Positions 22,865 to 35,100 of a stretch of DNA of 64,000 nt are shown one piece after another. A program made the translations under genes and the position numbers. Position 1 is the stretch's first letter. Every line of letters begins with the position of its first letter. This DNA comes from Polydactylus sextarius. Lineage: Eukaryota > Chordata > Actinopteri > Polynemidae. Location: the NCBI GenBank assembly GCA_016801845.1, contig CM028919.1:3589001-3653000 (forward strand), in the 5' to 3' direction. The notes under the pieces were generated by a model, which had not been told where the DNA came from, made no database searches, and saw only the letters and a program-made list of their open reading frames with translations.

Positions 22865-25800
22865 ATGGCGGCTGATGCTGGCAGCTCTTCGCTGCAGTTA
22901 CCCTGCGTTTTTTCACCCAAATCACGACAGTACTTAGCTTTGTGCGCCCAGGATGGCAGACTTCGCATTTGGAACACAGATAGTAAAACACTTCATCAAG
23001 AATACGTGCCTTCAGCCCATTTGAGTGCCACTTGTACCTGCATAGCCTGGGGACCATGCCGGACAGTCAAGGTACGTGAGGCTGAGGAGGAATTCCCTAC
23101 TGTTAGCTGCGCAAGCTAGCGAGGCCTGAGCGAGCTTTCTGTAGCAGAGTTTCTATTGGGAGTACGGATGCTAAAACAACAAAAGTGTTGATATTCATAC
23201 AACAATTCGCTCAGAAAGCCTGTAGCTCTCACACCGTGTTAACGGGGACATTTTCATGTGGCTGACAGACAGAGTTAGCACGGGGAGCCATGTTAGCCGT
23301 TAGCTAGCGTTCAACAGCTGCGCAGGACGCACATGTTAGTCGCACATGGTAGTCCAAGACAGCCACGGCAGTGTTTCAACTTTTAACTTTCAGGACCAAC
23401 AAACTCCAAAGAGCATTTATAACAGCTAAATCGATGCGACTAGTTAACCGAATTTATCTTTGTGTCGTTAAAACTAAATAAATAGGTTAATTTAGTTAGC
23501 ATTAGCACTCCGGAGCTGTAGAAGCGTGTGCCACCATGACACTTTTTAAGGAGAGGTTCAAAGTTTTACTTCATTGTATCTGGTCTTTATTAAACTCCAT
23601 TGAAGGGATTTTGAAGGGGTTTAGTTTGATAAAACAAAGTAATATAATGATTGAGTCAGTATGACACATGCCCGTACTGCATGGGGCAATTATTGTGCGC
23701 ATGATATTTAATGTTAATAATTTGCATTAGATTTTCCATAAGCACATTTTTAAAGTTACCATAGGAATTCAAAAATAGTTGTAACGTTCAGTTAGAAACA
23801 GTGTTTATTAGTTAGTAGCTACCACTGTGTTGGTGCCAGTGTTCATAGGCTAAAAACTGAAGTTATTGTCCCTTCTGAGTCTAACTAACAAGATCAGTAA
23901 CATCACTGACAATGTTTAGGTAGAAATAAATAAACAATAACATAAATGTGCCATGTTTCAGGAGGGGCCCAAGAGGAAGAAGAGGAAATCAGAAGCAGAG
24001 CATGTCGAGGAGAAGGCAGATCTGTTGGCAATGGGCACAGCAGCAGGCACCGTGCTCATCTACAGTACAGCTAAGGGAGTGCTGCACTGTACTCTGGTGA
24101 GTTGGACACTTGTTACACTGATTTATGTATTTGACAATCATTATCATACCTGGGACCTGGGAAAAGGTTACCTTGTATATTCTGTTATCATAATAATAAT
24201 TATTGTTATTGCAGAAAATACAAGAGCAAATTAAGCTTTACCACGTTGTCATATTACCACAGTAAACATCTGAACTTTCTGTAGTTTGATGTATCATGTT
24301 ATTAATAATAGTTACACATTCATTATAAAGCTGTACTTACTGCACTTAATGCACATCACAAGTCAGCAGCCCAACAAACTACAGCCTCCAAAATAACCAT
24401 TAAATCCAGGCTATATCTCTGACACTCATCACCTACTTACACCAACAAATTTCCAGAGGGGGAGCGCTGCTCCATTCAGTAATAACTTACAGGGATGTAT
24501 TTCCACCACTGTGGACCCTTAAAGTCTTCGCAGTTGAATAATGGGACAATTTGTTTACCTCTGCTAACTCTGTAATTTTCTGATTCTGCCAGGATGGAGG
24601 CCATAGTGGAGGTGTGAAATGTGTCCAGTGGCACCCTGAAGACAGTTTGTTATACAGCGGCTCAAATGATACAAACATTATTGAGTGGGACCTGCAGACA
24701 GGAAAGATCCGAAGGTCAGTATCTGATGGACAGGATTTTTGAAATTAGCATTGTAACTTGTATTGTGCAACTCCTGGTTTGATTTTTGGAGACGTGATGT
24801 AAGACAATAACCGACCAAGTAAACGTACACATCAGCTTTGTTGTCGCATTATTTTATTTTGAGTATTAAAGTATTACTGCCAGAAATAGCTGTTGGCTGT
24901 AATACTGATCCAGATGAAGTGGCAAAGGGAAATTAATTATCTGTTTTCAGTCCATTGCACTTAAAACTATGAAGCTCCTGATCAGCCTTTTTGGCTCCCA
25001 GTCCTGAGCTGATTCTTTTATACCGAGTATCTGCTAATACTGAGTCCCAATCAGATACTTGAATTCGACTTGTTACTTTGTTTCTTGACAAAACAACTGA
25101 GCAAACCAGTAACATCAAGATGTTTTCAATTAATCCATTTGACTTAATGCAGACAGAATTATTGTAAAACTTATATAAAATCAAAATTCTATTTAAAATA
25201 TTGTAATAGCTTAGTTTAGCTTGAATATTTATACACAAATATATATCACTGACCTACTTCATTTCTTTCAAAAGTTTTGTGGGCTTTTTTGTGCATCACC
25301 TTTTCTTGTGTTACTTCACTGAACTCATCACATTCTGTGTTATTTAGTTTTCAGGTCTTATCAAGCTGGTTGTATTGATCGCAGCTTGTATCTACTGCTA
25401 CAGCCTCGTAAAACAATATCACAGATATGGCAAATGGCTGTTGAACTGTTCTTACTCTTGTTGAAATATTTCTGTACTGCTGACATTTCAGCCACAGGGT
25501 CGCTAAAGCTACGTTACCTGTACGTTTGCGTTCTGCAGCACATTGCGCTCAGTTTAGACAGCTGAGGTAACTGATGGGGAGAAGGGCGTGAATCAATGTT
25601 CAGTTAACTGTCCAATGTCCCTCCTTTAAACCTCCGATGGTGTGAGGAGTCCTTGTGAAACACATCATATCTGTTTTTTTCATATTTCATTGTCCTTCTC
25701 TGTTGGTCAAAACGGTTTGTTACCGTTGCAGAGTGATGTATCTTTTCAATCACAAATGCTCTGTGGCAGGAACAGACACAAGCTTCAGACGGAACATTAT

Positions 25801-28800
25801 TCTGACCACAGCCCGCATTTCATTTTGGCCTTTGCTGACCTTGAACTAATTGATGCAGACTTTGCTGGATGAGAGCAGTGACTTCTTCCTCTCCCACCTG
25901 ATTCTGAGTCGCACTTCCCAAAGTTCAGAACGAAGACATTTGTTTTACTCAACTCCGCACGTGCTGCTGTAAATGCTTACACCACAGGAGATGTCAAAGT
26001 GCTGGCTGCTTTGTGTTTATTTCTGCTGCTCTGCAATTCGCTAATCCATAACAGAGTGTGAGGTCCCTGAGTTTTTATCTGAACGTTGTGTTTCAGATTG
26101 GCTGGGAAATGTCTTGTACATTGCCAAAGCATAGCATAAGCTAATGGAAAAGACACTTGTGAGAGCACAGCAAGGCATTACCGCATCCTTTTTTGGGTTG
26201 ACTCTCCCCAAACTTACCAGTGAAAGTATGTGTTCTAGTAAGACAATCAGTCAAGATTGCTTGAGTGGTGTCCACTGTCAAAAGTAGTAGTTAAGAAAAG
26301 GTCTAAGCCTGTTTTGAGGTGCTGGAGAAAACCATAGTTCTGTGAAGAGCAGTGGGTGAAAATCCTTTCAGAAAAAATAACAGACTGGCCGTGAGCAGCA
26401 CTGTTATTAAGTCTGTTCCCCAAAATGTCACAAGTCATTGATTGAGTCCACCTTTTTTACACAGACATAGTTGTTTGGCTCCAGTTAGCTTTTTACTAGT
26501 ACTCTAATTCTTTTGTTTCCATTGCCACAAACTTTTCGCTCGTTTCATCAATATTTGCATCAGGAAAAAGTGTTGCTGTAGGAACACCACACCTACAAAT
26601 ATTACTGCCACAACTCCAAGGATTTACCGTTATATTTAGTATCACTGTATTCGAACATGAGAACTATTCATCTGGTGACTGATGGAGTAATAACAATCAC
26701 TGGGTACGATCATGACCTTTAATGTCAACATGATTCCTCACTTTATGCTCACTAAAGCCCATTTATGTTCCACAAAATGGGTTTAGAGAGCGGTGTGTGT
26801 TTTGTTCATTTCCTGACAATATCAGCAGAGTGCACCAGTAAATAGTCCATCCATCCATTATTACATCGCTTATCCTGCTGATGGTAGTCTGTCCCTGCTG
26901 ACTTGCTCCCTGCCCGTCACATGGCCAACATCTATAGAAAATCTCACTCATCTACTTCATCGTGGGTGGAAGCCATAGTACCTGGAGGAAACCCACACAG
27001 ATGCAGAAAGACGTCAGCTCAGGTTCAGCAGCCGTTTCACTGTGAGGTGATAGTGCCAACCTTTGCACCTCCATGCTGCCCACCAGTAAACAGCACTCTA
27101 TTGAATTTAGGCATGAAATTTCAGGTTCTCCGCTTCAATATGAAAAGCACTGCGATAGAAAACACAATAGAGGGCGACTTGGATTTAACAGTAATAGAGA
27201 ATACAGCAGGCGCCGCTGATGCTCCTCGTCCTGTTAAATAATGTCAACAAGAAAAGATTGAATCCAGGAGAAATGCTCTGAGAATATAAATGTTCTGCAC
27301 AATCTGTAAACACACCACTGTCATTGTCTCTTCATTGTTGACACAGTAAGTGGAAGGCTGACCGAGCGGCGGTGACCAGTCTGTGTGTGAGCCATGATGG
27401 AAAACTGCTGCTTTCAGCTGGACAGGTCATCAAGATGTGGGACTTGGACACCAAGGAGGTTTATAGGGTGAGTGAGTCTTCATCAGTTGATATTTAATTT
27501 TTTTTAAAGTATTTTTTTGTAGTATTTTTTTAATCAGAGATAGTGTAGAGAGACAGGAAACGGGGAGGAGAGTGGGGGAAGGACACGCAGATAAGGTCGA
27601 CTCGGTATAGCATATACCGAGTGGAGCAATATGTCGACTCGACAGCATATATGCCAACGTGGTGCGCCTTAGCCACTCGGCCACCCAGGCGCCCCCAAGT
27701 TGACATTTAAATTTGTTGATTTATTAGATCGAGGTCAACTAGGTGTTTGTTTTTTTTTTTTTTTCTGTCTTGCTATAATGAATTTTCGCGCCATAGTTAA
27801 TTGAATTGAACTTCAGACAGAAACAGTGATATGACTTTCAGTGGCATTAACCTTGTAACTGACCGAACTGTCCTGATCTTGAATCTTTTTTTTTTGTGTG
27901 TGTGTGCGCAGACATTCACAGGCCACTCGACGGCCGTGACGACCCTGTGCTTCGCTACCACGCGACCTCCTGACAGCAACGGCCTCTACTTCCTATCTGG
28001 TGCTGCACACGATCGACTGCTCAGTGTATGGTGGGTCATCCCGAGATGTTGTTGAAGCCGATTTATTTTGAACGCGCTTGTTTAAAATGATCTGCGGTTA
28101 TGTTGCTGGTTTTAATCAGCCACATGCGTGTCCTTGTTATTGTTGCACTGATATGAACTTATCTCTCTCTCTCTCTCTCTCTCTCTAGGCAAGTACGAGA
28201 TGATGGAAAGGACAAGAATTCGGTGGTGTCCTTCACACTGACCGACGAGCCACGACACATTGATCTTGTCACATCCAACAGCAAGCAGGAGGTAAGAGGG
28301 TTGTCTTGTCTGTAGTTGCACTGACTTGTTAGACCATCTGAATCAAATAAATGTGATATGACTTCACTAGGTGCAAGTTGGGTCAGGAATTTTCTATCAC
28401 CTGTTGAGTGTATACTGTTTTGTTTCACACAGGCGGTGAAGCTGGCAGTGGTGTGTAAGGATGGGCAGTTGCATCTCTTTGAGCACTTTTTAAATGGGTA
28501 AGGACTTCAAACACAGAGCGCTTCACTAAGCATCATGCACCTGTACGTCCTTGTGAAGCACCAGGACGCTTGAATAAAACGGCTACATTCTGATACAACT
28601 TGTCCTCAACACCTACACTTAGACTTTTGATCTCTATAAATTTAAAACTAAAAGTTGATTCAAACCAGCCAGTGTCACAGCTAAAAGGGTGCGATGCCCC
28701 TCTGTTACAGCTCATCTTTGAATTGTGTAGTTATTTATTCTCATAATTGCCCCCTTATGGCAGCTAGGGGACACTGCGCTACAATAGATGACACTACCTT

Positions 28801-31800
28801 CTCCCCAATGGAGTAACTCTTTATTTTGTTGCGTGTCAAGGGGGATCCTGTTATTGCAGCGTGCTGAAACCTACCAAGGACATTTTAATTGATAGCGAAC
28901 GCTTCTCGTGCTCACAATCCGTCTAAACGTATGCCCCTCAGGCCGTGTAAGAAGCCGCTGTCACCATCGTGCAGCGTGCAGATGTCGGACACAAAGGATT
29001 CCCCCATGCCCATTCCCCTGCTGGCAGCAGCCCTCTGCGCTGACACCCGGTCTGTGCTGTTGGCCTACGGCAGCTACCTACAGCCTGTGATGGAGAGAGT
29101 GGTGAGTACACCGGATGTTTTCAGCAGCGGTGCAGTAATGCACTCACCCATCCGTATTAATGCATGTCAGTGGAGCTATAGCTTAAAACGACCTTGTGAT
29201 GAAATGGAGCAATTTGTTTTAAATGCATGGCAACATACAGCTGATAAATCTCACTTGTATTAGCCGTTTGATGAAGTTTTGTCTGACCTTGTTTGGTAGT
29301 CACTCCGAAGAGTCTCTCTCTTGTCTATTGACCAGCTCCGGTCATTAATGGCTCATTAGAGGAGTAACGTCAGTATCTCTGTCAGCCCAGACAAATCACT
29401 GCTGGACACTGGATTCACCTGCTGCCTCTCTTATTTCCATCTTTACAGGAGATTAACACAGCAGAGAGACATGTGTGTCTGACCCGGGATGTTAAGACCA
29501 CCTTGTCCCTCGCCATGGAAACCACCGTTTCCAAGGTAACACTCGCATCTTCATTTTTTTTGGTATAAATCAAGAGCAGGTTCTTCAGATTTTATATACA
29601 GCATCTGCTGATCCACGAGCACTAGAGACAAATTCACACTTTAACCGTGACTGAGGTTAAAATATGAGATGTGTTTTCTGTTCCAGGTGAAAACTCCAGT
29701 TGTCAACGCCAAAAGCAGAGTGCTGGTCCCAGGGCTTCCAGGTCACCAAGCCCCGATCAAAGGAAGCGCACAGGGATCAGAGAAAGAGGAAAAAAGACAC
29801 AGACACCAAAGAGGTGAGGGTTGACGATGACAACACACAAAATCTTTCTAGGTTCAACCTCGAGAAACTTCACAAGCAGGGATTAGTTGCGTACTGGTAG
29901 ATTGTTTGTGACTCGGTGATGCTTTCGCTGCAGGAGCATCTGTTTGCTGCTTTGATGATTTTTTTGATTTTTTTTTTTTTTTTGGTAGCACTTAGAGACA
30001 TGAGTCATTGACTTACCAGTTTACACCGACAACTTGCACATATTCATTTGTGACCTAATGTTTTAAACAGAGAGTGGTTCCAGCAGATGGTTTGTGTTTT
30101 TTTTTTTTCTGTTTTGTTTTGTTTTTGCCACTTTTAAATGTGACATGTAGAATAAATGGATTGGGAATAAATTCAAAGCTCAGATCCGGTTGAGATGTTT
30201 TCTGAGCGAAGTGTGTAGCACGCATGAGTAGTTCATGCACAAAGTTTAGGATCCAACATGATGATCTGTCTTTTTTTTTTTTAAAGCCTCTGTATGAAAT
30301 TAATGGTTTAATTTTGCAGATTTTTTTTTTTTTTTTGAGGAAAAAAGAGAATTTCCCTCCCGTGTGCAGTAAGTGGGCTTCAGAGATAAAGACAAAAAGA
30401 CAAATCTGTAACATTTAAGGGGTCAGAAGGCGAATATAATATTTATAATTCATATTTATTGGTGTATAATCACCTGCTCCGCTATATGAGGAGCAGGTCT
30501 CCTCACTCACGGTGGGCATGAACCAGCCACTGCCCTTCTACTGACTGGTTTGGGTTTAGGTATGAAGAGTCATGGTTGGTTAGGATTAAAGCCTGATTTA
30601 TGCTCGTCCGTATCCGCCTGTGTTGTTGTGTAGCCCGCCCCGACCCCCTCTCTGTCACCTTACATGCACCTCCCCGAATTCTTAACTCTCCGTCGAAATG
30701 ACGGAGAGCTCATGGAGACCGCATAGCTCTGATTGGTCCTGTAGAATTACCTAATTTCCAGAATTTCATGTTTCAGGTAATATTCCTTCACCACAACAAC
30801 ACCGGCATCTTTAATGTAGTCAACAAGATACACAACATCGAAGAACGTATAGCCGAGGAAGTGTGTTCTCTGCGTTCCCAACAAAATTTCCTCTTCTTCG
30901 ATGTTGATCAGCTGGAGTAGCAACAAATATCTTCTCTCGATGTCCCATCATTCGTTGTATATGGAGGAACACGGCCTGGCGGTTTATAATCAATCTACAG
31001 AGGCATTTACGCATCACGCCCCCTGTTGATACGTATCGCCCCCTATTGTGCTGGTGGTGAATTGCTTTCGAAAGGATTCCCGTCTCTGTCGAACCGACTG
31101 CGTGGCCACGCAGTACGCAGTCGGAGAAGCATAATTTAACCTTAAGGAAAGAGGCAGGGGACAGGCAGGGCGGTCATGTTTCTACAGTAGCTGTAGAAGT
31201 GTATTTGGGTGGCTGCAATCTTCTAAATCCTGGTCCTCTAATACGACTCTTCCTCTCCAGATGTCAATAGCGGAGCGACTAGGTGAAATCGATCTGTCTA
31301 CAGTCTCCTCTGAGAAGGGAGCTCCTAAAGGGGCAGCCTCTTTACAGACAGACAATTTTGCAGTGCTGCTGGTTCAGGGCCTGGAGAGCAAGGACACCAA
31401 CATCCTAAATGTAAGTGTTTACTTTCACTTTTTCAACCGAGTTTGTTTTGCCTGAAGATTCTGCTCATTTTCCTTTCAGAAAGTTTAAAGCAAGCTGCAT
31501 AAGCGGCCAAAACTTTAATTGATTTTTTTTTTTTTTTTTGTGAATTTTTTTTTTTTATTTTTTTTTTGTGAATTTTTTAACTCAATCCCCAGAACATCTT
31601 TCCAATTAAGCCTAAATGTTCCGGCTTTCATAAGCTCCCACGTTTTTCATAGTTTCACAGTCAAACACGTTGGCCTGAATGTTCTGAATATTCATAAAGT
31701 CTTAATACCTTTTGTTTTGTTTCCTTTGTCTCTGACAGAAAGTGTTACAGACTCGCAAAGACATGGTGATAAAGAAAACTGTTGCTCGGTTACCGCTCCC

Positions 31801-32120
31801 TGCTGTTTTACCGTTAGTGCAAGAGGTGAGAGCCATTTTGCTGTTTTTTTTTTTTTTTCTTTCTTTGTATTTGTTTGTCTGTAAGACGCTGCCCAGATAC
31901 TTTATCACGCTACCAGGATTTCTAAGTGAAGTTGTCTTAACTCCTGTTTATTGCGGTTTTTAATCAGCCCTTTGTTTCCTTCTCTGCAGCTCACGAAGAG
32001 GCTCCAGGGGCATCCTTTTACGTAAGTGGAAGCTTGACAGATCAATTGTTAACAAATTAAAAATTCAGCACGTACTGATGTTTGTTTCTCTGCTCTTTAT
32101 GCTGTACTTCATAGATATAC

Positions 32121-32160
<40 letters not shown>

Positions 32161-35100
32161 TTGAAACGTAAACATCTCTTCCACCCCACAGGGCAGTTCT
32201 CATGGTACGGTGGCTCAAGGCTGTGCTCATGCACCACACATCATACCTGGCCTCGGTGAGTCCGCCTGCATATTGAGGCAACGCACAGGGCAGTTTAAAC
32301 AACACAAACACACAGACAGACACACAGGTCCGTCTGTGCATATACAGCCATAACCTCCACCACATACAGATTATATGAGGCCCATAAACTACACACATTA
32401 ATGCTCCCAAGAAGAAAAAGGTATTGATTTTTTTTTTGAGAACCCCCGTGACCTTTACCACAACACTGTTCACATTTAGATTTCCAAACGACATCTCTGC
32501 CAACATGGAAGGTCACACATGCACACAACACAGGCCCTGTTATTGATCTTAAGAAGAGAAAACCTAACTTTGTGGCGACCTCACAGCATTTCCTCTTAAA
32601 CTTCTATTTATGTTCTAAATGTTGTCCAGCCGATGCAGTTTAAAGTATGCAGTGAAGTCTTGTTGCTGCCAAGTGTGTGTGTGTATGTGTGTGTGTGCAT
32701 ACGACATGAGAAGTGGGGAAGCGGGAGCTGAGGCCTTGGCGGGTGTTTACTTATCATCAAATGTTGTCTTGTTTGTGTGTTTTCCCGCTGCTGAAATGTT
32801 TTTTTTTTTTTACCTTCAACTGATCCATCTGTGTGTATCCAACAGCTGCCAGACCTGGTTACACAGCTGGGAGTGCTTTATCACATGATTGAGAGCCGAG
32901 TGAAGATGTTCCACAAGCTCACCAAGCTGCACGGCAAACTGTATCTCCTAACAACACAGGTGGGTGACATGCGCAGGGTGTCGGCCCCGACTCTGCAGAT
33001 TTAGAAGCATGAATGTGGAGATGCGGATCAGTCTACGTCCCCCCGATGATGATGATGATAATGTAGAGTCCAATAGCACAGATCCAAAACATCACCGTTG
33101 CCTTACCTCACTGATGATGGGTTATTAAAACACCTGTACATTCACATGCACTTGATTGGGCTAATCTGCTGCTGCAAGAAAAGAAATCCGTCTCGTCTGT
33201 ACCCGTCCACTTCCTGTGTCTATTTATAACCTTGAATTTAACCTTGTTTTTCAACCCAGTCCTCAGACGCGCCCATGGCACAAGGACAATTATCATCTGG
33301 GGAACAAAAAAAAAAAAAAAAAGTTGTTACTGGTGACCTTATGCAGAAAGTTGTTTCCACGTCATCTTGGCCACAGCGATCTGCTCATGAAAGTCAAGAG
33401 AATCTCACTGGCAGCGTCTCGCATCACAAATTCACACAACAACACATCCACACATTTTACAAGGTCAAGCACCATAATCAAGCCTCAGAAATGCAAAGTT
33501 GATGCTCCTGACCTTAAATGAGAAGGTAGTCTGAAGGCGCTCTGTTTGTGAACGCTCTGCTTCCACTGACGGCCACATAATTAATTTAGTCGCTGACGCC
33601 GTCTGAGAAACGTTTGAACCAAATGTACAACACAGCTGAACTCGCATTAATGTGATGGATCATTTATTTGTATTGAAGCTGCTGTTATTTCTCATAGAAA
33701 GTACATCAGGCTTCCTGCTGTTCTCCTGCTCTTACAAACCAGTGTTCTGTTAACACGTAGCCTCTAATTGGATGAAGAAAAATGATGAAACATGACAGCA
33801 GATGCACGTTTTCTTTCTACCTGATTTTCTTCCTTGGAATCAAAATACGACAGGATATTTTTCATTTGAAGTTGACGTGCAACACGTGGACAAAAATCAC
33901 CTGCACAAACCGTTGATTAGTTCTAATGCCTGTCCTCCTCTTTACCACTAGGTGGCGACAAGCGACAGCAGTAAGACTGTTGCAGATGTTGATCACACAG
34001 CCAAGCTTGTGTATGAAGAGGGTAAGTGTTATTCTTTATGTCCAGCAGCACTAACTTAAGAGTGAGTTCTTCAAACATGGCTCATTTAAAGTATCGTTTA
34101 CTTTTTTTTTTTTTTTTTTTTTTTTGTGCATCTGCCCAATTCAAGTGTCCTTTGACCTTAAAGTGACAATGACAGATCCTTTGTTGTTCACATGTATAGT
34201 ATGTTAACTTCGGCCTGCCTGAGTCCCGGCTCTGAGTCAGTGTGGTGAACAGCGGCTGACATGAATCGACTGAACTTGCCCGAGCCTCTAACTCGTCACG
34301 TGTTCGCTGCCGAAACACAGTGAAGTGTAGAGCAACAGGTCACAGCTCTGTGATCAGATCGCTGCCCAACAGAAGCTTGCGTCTCATTACTCTGACTCAC
34401 GTTCATTATCTTGTCAGTTCCCACTAACTCGGCGCCACGAGCGCTCCGAATCGGTTAAGTTTCATGAAGCCGACGGCGCCCACCTCGCAGCCGCTTTTGG
34501 CGATGCACCGCACGCAAACATGACTCCTGTTGCCTGGCAACCTGACCAGCAGCTTTCAGATCCTCCCGTTTGAGCAGAACAACAAGGCCCCACTCTGTTC
34601 ACTCTCATTTCTCATTACCGTACTGTAGAAAACACTTTATTGAACCACGAAGAAATTGGCTTTTATGAAATAATTAAGCTACTCCTTGAGTTCCAGCACT
34701 CCTGACACTGGTGCAGGATGGGGAGGTTCACAGGAAGGAGGGAAAAAAAAGCTCATGACGGGAAGTGATGAGCAGGAGGTTGTTACAGTCCAATGTGGAT
34801 ACTGATGTACACTGAGCTTATTATGGTTCAGACACGAGATTTGACTGGAAGCATCAGAGTCGTCAAACCACTGAATCATAGTTTTGTGTTGGGGCGGCGG
34901 CGTCACAGTGGCTTTTATTAACTGATCCCTCAGCCACAAACAATTGTCGGGCTCTCTAATTGTACTGGTCGGTGCCTGTATGGGTAACATTAATTATACA
35001 TTAATTAACAATTCTGTAGCATGAGCTGGTATAATTAGAGTTGCTGCAGAAACGGGGGATTAGAATTGGGCTTGTATAAATGCAGAGCAGTCACCCAGGG

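Noticed and set aside
29190..29286. GTGATGA and CTGA boxes in wdr43 intron 8, a possible second C/D snoRNA
   Set aside because: No terminal stem can be formed outside the boxes, and the inner TTGATGA is only eight bases from the last CTGA.
29814..29900. Continuation of the open frame past wdr43 exon 10 into VDDDNTQNLSRF
   Set aside because: It follows a good GTGAGG donor and has no counterpart in the human protein. Intronic read-through.
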